Below are positions 17,877 to 25,072 of a DNA stretch of 39,437 bases, in pieces. The notes under the pieces were generated by a model. The model was not told the DNA's origin. It saw only the letters and a program-made list of their open reading frames with translations, and ran no database searches. Numbering within the stretch: the stretch's first letter is position 1; every line of letters starts with the position of its first letter. The position numbers and the translations under genes are program-made. Origin of the DNA: an uncultured Odoribacter sp. (GTDB lineage Bacteria; Bacteroidota; Bacteroidia; Bacteroidales; Marinifilaceae); assembly GCA_900544025.1 (NCBI GenBank), contig UQTM01000025.1:1-39437 (forward strand). The letters are read 5' to 3'.

Positions 17877-17884
17877 TAACTTTG
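17877..17884 (+). promoter_or_regulatory. -7 box for the NtrC-family regulator
   Basis: TAACTTTG matches TAnnTTTG exactly and lies between the ATPase and regulator genes. It would give the regulator a housekeeping promoter independent of sigma54. No terminator separates it from the ATPase gene, so read-through from the sigma54 promoter could add positive feedback. Confidence 0.5.
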
Positions 17885-17960
17885 TATAGTTTAAACACAT
17901 AGGCAAAAGGCGAACTGAATACAATATTTTACCCGGATGCCTTTATTCTCCAATTCTATT

Positions 17961-19325
17961 ATGGCAAAACAAGGTACAATTCTAATAGTTGATGATAATA
18001 AAAGTGTACTGACGGCATTAGAAATGTTGTTGTTAAGCGTCTTTAAAAAAGTAATCACAAGCAGTAACCCTAACCGGATTCCCTCTTTGCTGGAATCTGA
18101 AAATATCGATGTCATATTACTCGATATGAATTTTTCATCGGGAATCAACACAGGTAATGAAGGGATCTACTGGTTATCCGAAATAAAGAAACTGGCAAAA
18201 GAGTTGCCGGTTGTATTATTTACAGCCTATGCGGACATTGACCTTGCGGTAAAAGCTGTAAAGGAAGGTGCCGCCGATTTTATTGTAAAACCCTGGGACA
18301 ATGCCAAGCTCATTGCCACCTTACTGTCCGCTTACCGCCTGAACGAATCGAGAAGCGAAGTAAAACAACTCCGGGAAAAAGAAGAAATCCTGAAAAAACA
18401 GTTAAACACAGAAGAAGAACTGATATGGGGAAATTCCGGAATCATGCAGCAATTACACCTGTTGGTTGAAAAAGTCGCACGGACAGATGCCAACATCCTG
18501 ATTACAGGTGAAAACGGTACGGGAAAAGAAATAATCGCCAAAGAAATCCATTCCCTCTCCGACCGCCGGAACGAAGTAATGATCTCGGTAGATATGGGAG
18601 CCATTACCGAAACACTCTTCGAAAGTGAATTATTCGGTCATGTAAAAGGAGCTTTCACCGATGCCAAAGAAGACCGGGCAGGCAAGTTCGAGGCCGCCAA
18701 TAACGGCTCCCTCTTTTTGGACGAAATAGGTAACTTATCCTATTCTTTGCAATCCAAACTATTGGCTGCCATACAGGGACGGAAAATCACCCGGATAGGC
18801 TCTAACAAACCGATCGACATCAATATCCGGCTGATCTGTGCCACCAATAGCAATCTGCAGGAAATGGTCGCAAACGGGACTTTCCGGGAGGACCTGCTAT
18901 ATCGCATCAATACCATACATATCGAGGTGCCTCCATTGCGAAAACGTGGAAAAGACATATTATTGTTAGCCGATTTCTTCTTGCACCGGTATAGCCAAAA
19001 ATATGGAAAGAAAAACCTTTCTTTCGCTTTTAGTACCCAGGAAAGGTTACTGAATTATCCCTGGCCCGGTAACGTGAGGGAACTGCAACACGCCATTGAA
19101 AAAGCCGTCATTATGTGCGAATCCAGTATTCTGAAGCCGAATGACTTCTTTTTCAAAACAATAACGACCGAACTTGCCCCTCAGATCAGCACTCTGGAAG
19201 AAATGGAAAAAGAAATGATCCGCAAAGCCATCGAACGCAACGAAGGAAATATATCGGCAATTGCCTCACAATTAGGCATCACCCGGCAAACATTATATAA
19301 TAAAATGAAAAAATTCGGCTTGTAA
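17961..19325 (+). CDS. NtrC-family sigma54-dependent response regulator
   Basis: This protein has 454 residues from ATG 17961; an in-frame ATG at 17937 would add eight residues. Receiver domain: acidic pair DD at 11-12 and phospho-acceptor Asp55 (VILLDMN). AAA+ domain: Walker A GENGTGKE (183-190), Walker B LFLDEIG, R-fingers in the LRKRGKD region. The sigma54-contacting loop reads GAFTDA (230-235) instead of GAFTGA. A Fis-type helix-turn-helix ends the protein (GNISAIASQLGITRQTLYNKM). It should open sigma54 promoters after phosphorylation by the kinase encoded 37 bp downstream. Three candidate enhancer/promoter pairs for it are in this window. Confidence 0.95.
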   Translation: MAKQGTILIVDDNKSVLTALEMLLLSVFKKVITSSNPNRIPSLLESENIDVILLDMNFSSGINTGNEGIYWLSEIKKLAKELPVVLFTAYADIDLAVKAVKEGAADFIVKPWDNAKLIATLLSAYRLNESRSEVKQLREKEEILKKQLNTEEELIWGNSGIMQQLHLLVEKVARTDANILITGENGTGKEIIAKEIHSLSDRRNEVMISVDMGAITETLFESELFGHVKGAFTDAKEDRAGKFEAANNGSLFLDEIGNLSYSLQSKLLAAIQGRKITRIGSNKPIDINIRLICATNSNLQEMVANGTFREDLLYRINTIHIEVPPLRKRGKDILLLADFFLHRYSQKYGKKNLSFAFSTQERLLNYPWPGNVRELQHAIEKAVIMCESSILKPNDFFFKTITTELAPQISTLEEMEKEMIRKAIERNEGNISAIASQLGITRQTLYNKMKKFGL

Positions 19326-19362
19326 CCCAACCTTTTTCGTCCACGATTAACTTAATAAACTT

Positions 19363-20694
19363 ATGCTTCGTTCCTACCCTTTTCGCCTGATATTCTTACT
19401 ATTATCCTTCGGGATTCTGGCCGCCGGAGCAGGCATTTATTTTTATTCAGGAATGAATGTCGAAGGTGTATTCTGCATCATTTGCATCGTGATTTGCGTG
19501 TTTCTTATTTTTCACCATATAAACTCGGTCAATAGAAAGATCGGCTATTTTTTCAGTGCCTTGAAAAACGACGATTACACTCTGCGATTTACAGAATCAC
19601 AGGGTATGAAATCAGAAAAATTACTGAATAATCTACTGAATCAAACTAAAGAAATCCTGCAAAAAGCAAGGATCGACATACAGCAACAGGAAAAATACTA
19701 CGAATTGATTCTCAATAATATCAATTCGGGTGTCATCGCACTAAATTCTAAAGGATTCGTTATCCAATCCAATCTGTTCGCCCGCAAAATCCTCGGTTTA
19801 GAAGTATTCACCCACACCAGGCAATTACAAAAAGTTTCTCCCCAGTTGCAACAAACCATAGAGGAAATCCAGTCGGGCCAAACCAAACGGATCACTTATA
19901 CCAACGAGCGGGGAAGCGTGCAACTGCTGATCAATGCCACCAGCATCATCATGAACGGAGAAAAACTTTCTTTACTTGTTTTCAGCGATATTGAAAACGA
20001 AATGGACGAAAAAGAAATCGATTCCTGGATTCGCCTGATCCGGGTGTTAGCTCATGAAATCATGAATTCCATCGCCCCGATCACCTCGTTAAGCGACACC
20101 CTGCTTTCTCTGCACAAAGACGACAACACGGAAATAGACGCTTCTCAGCTCAAAGAAAATACAATCAACGGATTGCATGTGATCAGCGAAACCGGCAAGG
20201 GACTTATTTCATTCGTAGAATCCTACCGGAAATTTACCCGCATCCCCAAACCGGAGCGGGAATACATCGATATGAGCGAATTCATTCACCGCATGGTTAT
20301 TCTGTGCAGCATGGAACCTCATTTTGTAAATGCCACGATTCAAACCGAAATTCACCCGGAAAACCTGAAAGTATATGCCGATCCGAACTTATTGGGACAA
20401 GTGATGCTAAACATCATGAAAAATGCAATACAAGCCATGAAAGGCAGAAAAAACAGCAAATTATATGTAAACATTGAAAACAATTCAAACCAGACTCTGA
20501 TTAAAATCACAGATAACGGTCCGGGCATCGCTCCGGAAATCCTTAACGAAATATTCGTGCCTTTTTTCACCACCAAAACCGAGGGAACAGGTATCGGCCT
20601 GAGTATCGCCCGCCAGATTATGCGGGCTCACGGGGGAAATATCAAAGTAACCTCTATTCCGGAAAAAGAAACGACTTTCACATTATCTCTATAA
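19363..20694 (+). CDS. NtrB-like PAS sensor histidine kinase
   Basis: This 443-residue kinase has two N-terminal membrane helices (about residues 8-26 and 33-51) with almost no periplasmic loop. A PAS-like domain (about 110-205), a HisKA region with phospho-acceptor His231 (VLAHEIMNSIAPI) and a HATPase domain (N-box around MLNIMKNAIQAM, then DNGPGIAP and GTGIGLSIARQIM) follow. The minimal sensor loop suggests that it senses membrane state or a cytoplasmic cue. It is co-oriented with the NtrC-family regulator, 37 bp away, so the two form one two-component system. Confidence 0.93.
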   Translation: MLRSYPFRLIFLLLSFGILAAGAGIYFYSGMNVEGVFCIICIVICVFLIFHHINSVNRKIGYFFSALKNDDYTLRFTESQGMKSEKLLNNLLNQTKEILQKARIDIQQQEKYYELILNNINSGVIALNSKGFVIQSNLFARKILGLEVFTHTRQLQKVSPQLQQTIEEIQSGQTKRITYTNERGSVQLLINATSIIMNGEKLSLLVFSDIENEMDEKEIDSWIRLIRVLAHEIMNSIAPITSLSDTLLSLHKDDNTEIDASQLKENTINGLHVISETGKGLISFVESYRKFTRIPKPEREYIDMSEFIHRMVILCSMEPHFVNATIQTEIHPENLKVYADPNLLGQVMLNIMKNAIQAMKGRKNSKLYVNIENNSNQTLIKITDNGPGIAPEILNEIFVPFFTTKTEGTGIGLSIARQIMRAHGGNIKVTSIPEKETTFTLSL

Positions 20695-20728
20695 CTCTTC
20701 AGCATTTTTCTTATTTTCAAACCTCTCA

Positions 20729-21721
20729 TCAAAAGAAATATTGTAAACCGGCCTGATAGCCAAAATACACTTGCTGAAATTTGGTATCCCCAAATTTTCT
20801 CCAAATATGTTTATCGGGAATCATATCTACATTCCGGAGATCATCGGTTTGTATATAATTTATGCTCGGTCCTCCGAATAATTCGATATGAGGCGTCAGG
20901 CGAAAAGCGGGTAAAAAAGCATATCCTACTTTAAACGTGATGTATTTGGAAAAATTATTAAGAGTTTCCCCCATAAGTTCATTGTTAAGCGTCAGCCACC
21001 GGGTAACGTGAATATGAGCACCTAAACCGCCAGCAGTCACATACCTGTTCACTTTGTGATTGTAACCGATCCCTACAATTCCATAAGTATGCCTCCCTCC
21101 CGATCTCAACGCCACGACCATACTTCCTATCTCATTATAAGTTACGGCTATTCCCAAATCTCCGTTTTTAATAATATTGACTAAAGCGACAGGCCAATCG
21201 CTACTTTCAGCAATATTCAGTAATCCGGCAAATTGTACACCGTTCACCTTTTTAGCGATGTTCACCAGTCCGGCAAACTGAAACCCGGAATAATCCTTAC
21301 TTATGTTCACCAGTCCGGCAAACTGCATACCTTTTCCGGAACTTCCGATATAATTCCCTAAGCCGGCAAACTGGAATCCGGAATAACTATTCCGTACCAC
21401 GTTCCCCAATCCGGAAAAAGCCACCCCCTTGCCATTGTTCCCGATATAATTTCCCAATCCGGCAAATTGAAAACCGTTCGCATCGTTCAATACAATATTG
21501 GTTAATCCGGCAAAAGCAAAGGCCTTTTCATTTTTCGACAAGCCCGATAGCAAATTGATCGACACTTTATTGGTATATTCTTTGGCCTGTAAGCCATTGG
21601 TACTCATAAAAGGCATAAAGCTAAACTGAAATGCCGCCCGTTTGCTATCGTCCGTTTGAGAAAACGTCATTCCACACAATAGAAAATTCAAAAAAAACGA
21701 TACTAAAATTCTTTTCATCAT
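20729..21721 (-). CDS. LA_2272-type surface repeat protein, predicted outer-membrane
   Basis: This 330-residue protein has a signal peptide (about residues 1-21). It then has about eight tandem 15-17-residue units between residues 68 and 185 of the form GFQFAGLxNxxxxxxG, matching the LA_2272 surface-repeat family. The C-terminal 145 residues look like outer-membrane beta strands and end in YFF, with a terminal Phe as in many beta-barrel proteins. Function is unknown; surface exposure is inferred. It diverges from a LytS/LytTR gene pair and has a -7 box (TACTTTTG) with a LytTR-type direct repeat just upstream, so it is the likely target of that system. Confidence 0.8.
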   Translation of the reverse strand: MMKRILVSFFLNFLLCGMTFSQTDDSKRAAFQFSFMPFMSTNGLQAKEYTNKVSINLLSGLSKNEKAFAFAGLTNIVLNDANGFQFAGLGNYIGNNGKGVAFSGLGNVVRNSYSGFQFAGLGNYIGSSGKGMQFAGLVNISKDYSGFQFAGLVNIAKKVNGVQFAGLLNIAESSDWPVALVNIIKNGDLGIAVTYNEIGSMVVALRSGGRHTYGIVGIGYNHKVNRYVTAGGLGAHIHVTRWLTLNNELMGETLNNFSKYITFKVGYAFLPAFRLTPHIELFGGPSINYIQTDDLRNVDMIPDKHIWRKFGDTKFQQVYFGYQAGLQYFF

Positions 21722-21775
21722 TAATTATTTTTAAGTAATACCATCCGAATGCTTCTACACACATTCATCATGGCC

Positions 21776-21783
21776 CAAAAGTA
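21776..21783 (-). promoter_or_regulatory. -7 box for the surface repeat protein
   Basis: The minus strand reads TACTTTTG, an exact TAnnTTTG match. Transcription would start near 21771, with a 50-nt leader. A T-rich -33 position lies near 21803-21807, directly beside the direct repeat at 21812. Confidence 0.5.
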
Positions 21784-21811
21784 GAAGCAAACGGCGAAAA
21801 GAGAAAATCCG

Positions 21812-21843
21812 TTTGACGAATCCCCGGATTGCTTTTGACGAAT
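21812..21843. promoter_or_regulatory. LytTR-type operator: 10-bp direct repeat, 22-bp spacing
   Basis: TTTGACGAAT occurs exactly at 21812-21821 and 21834-21843, separated by 12 bp. LytTR-domain regulators such as AgrA bind pairs of about 9-bp direct repeats with 12-13-bp spacers. The site lies between the divergent surface-protein and LytS genes and abuts the -33 region of the former, a usual activator position. Confidence 0.65.
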
Positions 21844-21870
21844 GCTCTGGTAAGCTATGATTTTATTCCG

Positions 21871-21878
21871 TAGATTTG
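21871..21878 (+). promoter_or_regulatory. -7 box at the LytS kinase start
   Basis: TAGATTTG matches TAnnTTTG exactly but ends only five bases before the ATG at 21883. If used, the transcript would have almost no leader. No other box is evident. Confidence 0.35.
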
Positions 21879-21882
21879 TAGC

Positions 21883-22905
21883 ATGAAAATTCGTATATCC
21901 GATACCCACAAACTGGTTATTATTCTATTTTGGCTATTGATCTCTATTGTCTTTGGATTTCAATTTTTTACCCTCGCCCCGATAGGAGAAGCAACATTGG
22001 TAACCGTTTCCATTTGCGGTACTACCATTGCTATGAACCATTTTTTAAGTAATAACCTACTTAAAAAAGCAATGCGTCAAAAAAGAATGTTTCTTTTCCT
22101 CTTTCAATTCCTATGTGTAACTTCACTGACTTCCTTATTTACGGCTTTTATTTTCGCCGGATTCCGGTATCTTGAAAAGACCGGAGTATTCGCACCTTCC
22201 TATTTATTTCTGGATGAGGTTACCCTGCTAATAGATTTCCTGGTTATGCTCCCGGGCACATTTGTAATCAGCCTTGCTTTTTGCGGGTTACGTTTTTATT
22301 ATGAACATGCACAATTGGAAGCGGTGAACCACAAACTTCAGTTTAAAACCTTACAGGAACAGATCACCCCGCATTTCATGTTCAATGTTTTAAACCATAT
22401 CCATATTCTGATGCAGGAAAATGTAGAAATGGCCTCCTTTTTACTGATAAAATATTCCGATATACTACGATACCAGCTATATCAGGGACAAAAGGAATTT
22501 ATACTGTTAAAACAGGAAATACAATTTCTATCCGATTACATCGAAGTCGAAAAAATCCGGTGGGAAAACAAGCTGAACGTAAATTATTCCCGGAACATAG
22601 AGAATGAGAATATGGAAATCCCTCCTTTGCTTCTGCTTATCTTTATTGAAAACGCTTTTAAACATGCTTCCAAATCGCCCGACGGGAAAAATTACATACA
22701 CATCCATTTAAGTCAAACGGACAATTCCCTGCAATTAAAAATTGAAAATTCCAAAACGGAACAGATTAAACGGGAAAATTCAGGGTTGGGGTTGGAAAAT
22801 GTACGCAAACGGCTGGATATTTTATTTCCCCGGAATTATTCACTGGTCTGCCACTCAACCGACACAACTTATAGCACCCAACTGAATATAAAATCCAACA
22901 GATGA
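21883..22905 (+). CDS. LytS/YehU-type sensor histidine kinase
   Basis: This 340-residue kinase has four predicted membrane helices in residues 10-135. They are followed by the His_kinase domain with phospho-acceptor His164 (QITPHFMFNVLNHI) and a compact HATPase module (IENAFKHA, then SGLGLENVRKRL). It should phosphorylate the LytTR response regulator whose gene overlaps its last 4 bp (ATGA). No separate extracellular sensor domain is present, so the membrane domain itself probably senses the signal. Confidence 0.93.
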   Translation: MKIRISDTHKLVIILFWLLISIVFGFQFFTLAPIGEATLVTVSICGTTIAMNHFLSNNLLKKAMRQKRMFLFLFQFLCVTSLTSLFTAFIFAGFRYLEKTGVFAPSYLFLDEVTLLIDFLVMLPGTFVISLAFCGLRFYYEHAQLEAVNHKLQFKTLQEQITPHFMFNVLNHIHILMQENVEMASFLLIKYSDILRYQLYQGQKEFILLKQEIQFLSDYIEVEKIRWENKLNVNYSRNIENENMEIPPLLLLIFIENAFKHASKSPDGKNYIHIHLSQTDNSLQLKIENSKTEQIKRENSGLGLENVRKRLDILFPRNYSLVCHSTDTTYSTQLNIKSNR

Positions 22906-23651
22906 AAAAACTATCTCCACAAATTCTTCCGCATACCCTGAAATGCCTGATCATAGACGACGAACCCATCGCCGTCCGGGGGATCGTAAATTATGCCAAA
23001 CAACTCGACTTCCTGACAATAACCTCCACCTGTTCATCTGCCCTGGAAGCCGCAGAGATTTTAAAGACACAAAACATAGATTTGATGTTCCTGGATATAA
23101 ATATGCCCTATCTCTCAGGGCTCGAATTCTTAGAATCACTGGAAAACGCCCCTATGACGATATTGACCACGGCCTATTCGGAATATGCATTGGAAGGTTA
23201 CAGGCTAAATGTAGTCGATTATCTATTGAAACCGATAGCTTTCAATCGTTTTTTTCAGGCCGCAGCCAAAGCGCAAAATATTTTTAATTCCAGTCTCGTG
23301 CCGTCAAAAAATGCCGACACAACAAACTCTGTTTTTTACGTACGTCAAGACGACACATTCCAAAAAATCATCAGTAAAGACATACTTTATGCCGAAAGTA
23401 TGCAAAACTATTTAAAACTTCATTTCAGGGATAAAACCATAATCATTCATCAAACGATGGCATCTTTAGAAGAAATACTTCCTAAAACCTCATTTTTCCG
23501 TATTCATCGTTCTTTTCTGATAAACCTATCCTGTATCGACAGCATATCAAAAAACAGGCTCTTAATCCATGGAAAAGAACTCCCCATTTCGTCAGCTAAG
23601 AAAGAGGAGTTTTTAAATCATACCGTATATAAAAAATTACTCAGTAAATGA
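22902..23651 (+). CDS. LytTR family response regulator
   Basis: This 249-residue regulator has a receiver domain with acidic residues at 19-20 and phospho-acceptor Asp65 (LMFLDINMP). A C-terminal LytTR DNA-binding domain follows (about residues 145-245), with the typical ILYAESMQNYLKLH and FFRIHRSFLINL strands. The start overlaps the kinase stop by 4 bp. The direct repeat at 21812-21843 is the obvious candidate binding site. Its gene converges with the second MacB-type ATPase gene, 20 bp apart. Confidence 0.94.
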   Translation: MKKLSPQILPHTLKCLIIDDEPIAVRGIVNYAKQLDFLTITSTCSSALEAAEILKTQNIDLMFLDINMPYLSGLEFLESLENAPMTILTTAYSEYALEGYRLNVVDYLLKPIAFNRFFQAAAKAQNIFNSSLVPSKNADTTNSVFYVRQDDTFQKIISKDILYAESMQNYLKLHFRDKTIIIHQTMASLEEILPKTSFFRIHRSFLINLSCIDSISKNRLLIHGKELPISSAKKEEFLNHTVYKKLLSK

Positions 23652-23671
23652 TAAAATATAAAGTTATACCG

Positions 23672-24370
23672 TCATAATTTCAATCCACCTTCGACCTGGG
23701 CAGTCCCTTCCCGCAAATAACCGTCCATTATATTCACAATCCGGTTTCCGTATTGCGCATTTTGTTCGGAATGAGTGACCTGAATAATCGTCATTCCTTC
23801 TTCCCGGTTCAACTTTCTAAGCAGTTCCATAATTTGCCGTCCCTGCTCCGAATGGAGATTCCCGGTCGGCTCGTCTGCCAGCAATAACTTCGGACGTGCT
23901 ACGATTGCCCTCGCAATGCCTACCAATTGCTGTTGTCCGCCCGATAATTGTTCCGGAAACAAATCCTGCTTCGCCACAATATTAAAGCGGTCCAGAATAT
24001 CGGCAACGATGGCTTTCCGCTCTTTCCCTTTTACTCCCTTATACACCAAAGGCATTTCTATATTCTCATACACATTCATATCTTCCAGCAAGTGGTATGC
24101 CTGAAAAATAAAACCGATATAATTCCGGTGGCAAAGATTCCGGTCTTTTTCTTTCATTTCGTGTACCGGATTTCCCATAAAAAAATACTCTCCTTCCGTC
24201 GGTTCATCCAGCATCCCGATAATATTCAGTAAAGTGGATTTCCCGGCACCGCTCGGTCCCATAATACTGACAAACTCACCTTCTTTTACCCCGAAGTTCA
24301 CATCTTTCAAAATAAATGTACGTTGAAAACGCGATTTATAATACTTATCTACATTCCTTAATTCTATCAT
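23672..24370 (-). CDS. Second MacB/LolD-type ABC ATP-binding protein
   Basis: This 232-residue paralogue of the ATPase at 17149 has Walker A GPSGAGKST (residues 38-46), signature LSGGQQQ, and Walker B LLLADEP with catalytic Glu intact. Two differences stand out: the signature is followed by L rather than R (GGQQQLVG), and the D-loop reads GNLHS instead of GNLDS. It is monocistronic, with no permease on either side. A -24/-12 promoter and a 38-bp enhancer lie upstream at the same spacing as in the TolC and first ATPase units, so all three should be co-expressed. Confidence 0.92.
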   Translation of the reverse strand: MIELRNVDKYYKSRFQRTFILKDVNFGVKEGEFVSIMGPSGAGKSTLLNIIGMLDEPTEGEYFFMGNPVHEMKEKDRNLCHRNYIGFIFQAYHLLEDMNVYENIEMPLVYKGVKGKERKAIVADILDRFNIVAKQDLFPEQLSGGQQQLVGIARAIVARPKLLLADEPTGNLHSEQGRQIMELLRKLNREEGMTIIQVTHSEQNAQYGNRIVNIMDGYLREGTAQVEGGLKL

Positions 24371-24454
24371 ATTCCTGTGTTTTTACTACGAACCCCACCA
24401 CACGGTCAGGACTTCCGTTTGTTCTTATTCTGCCTTTCTAATTACTTTACACTT

Positions 24455-24472
24455 AACAAGAGACATGCCAAA
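24455..24472 (-). promoter_or_regulatory. Sigma54-like (-24/-12) promoter of the second ATPase
   Basis: The minus strand reads TTTGGCATGTCTCTTGTT. The -24 block TTTGGCAT is identical to the two promoters near 16.7-17.1 kb, and the -12 position again holds GT. The GG lies at 24469-24468. Predicted start is near 24444, about 74 nt before the ATG. Confidence 0.65.
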
Positions 24473-24525
24473 GCCAATAGAAATCTAACTACTAAAAACT
24501 TACGCATATTAACAACCCGACCGAT

Positions 24526-24563
24526 TGTCTAAAAAACATACACCGATGTATAATTCTTAGACG
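24526..24563. promoter_or_regulatory. 38-bp palindromic enhancer (UAS) C
   Basis: Outer TGTCTAAAAAA and TTCTTAGAC and inner ATACA-CCGA-TGTAT form an imperfect palindrome of the same length and layout as UAS A and B. Its centre (24544.5) is 76 bp from the -24 GG of the second ATPase promoter. Confidence 0.65.
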
Positions 24564-24709
24564 CCTTCCGGGCATTCGGTTTCTCTTTCTTACCCTCTAT
24601 TCTCTTTATATTGTATAAATTAACATTTTCACAGTTTTATGAATGATATTTTTTTATAGTTTTACCGACGAGAAAATATAGAAATTAAAAACAGTAAAAA
24701 ACAAACAGT

Positions 24710-24964
24710 ATGAAAATAACTACTTTATTAACTGTACTCGCACTGGCTTTCACCGTGAGTGTAGCTTCAGCACAAAGCGACAAAACAACCAAAAACGGTA
24801 AAAAAGAGTGTTGTAAAAAAGAATGCGTAGCTAATAAAGATTGCAAAGAAAAGAAATGCGATAAGAAAGAGTGTGCCCAAAAATGCGAATGCAAAGAAGG
24901 TGCTAAAAAATGCTGCCAGGAAGGGAAAAAAGCAAAGAAATGTTGTGAGGCAGGAAAAAAATAA
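24710..24964 (+). CDS. Secreted Cys/Lys-rich mini-protein, metallothionein-like composition
   Basis: This 84-residue protein has a signal peptide (residues 1-21, cleavage after ASA). The mature 63 residues contain 12 Cys and 22 Lys and no aromatic residues. Cysteines occur as three CC pairs and as singles in KEC/KKC/KDC contexts. The composition suggests metal or thiol chemistry in the periplasm, but I recognise no named family. An intrinsic terminator follows. The long overlapping frame on the other strand lacks protein character. Divergent from the second ATPase gene, 339 bp away. Confidence 0.75.
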   Translation: MKITTLLTVLALAFTVSVASAQSDKTTKNGKKECCKKECVANKDCKEKKCDKKECAQKCECKEGAKKCCQEGKKAKKCCEAGKK

Positions 24965-24987
24965 ATTTCATTCTCTTTCAAAACACA

Positions 24988-25021
24988 TAAAGCTGTCCTT
25001 TCAGGGACAGCTTTATTTTTT
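24988..25021 (+). terminator. Intrinsic terminator after the Cys-rich gene
   Basis: Arms TAAAGCTGTCC and GGACAGCTTTA (24988-24998 and 25005-25015) are followed by six T residues. Confidence 0.88.
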
Positions 25022-25072
25022 ATCGAACAAAGACTACTCTCTATCTTTATACCGTTTTTTATATTACCGCTT

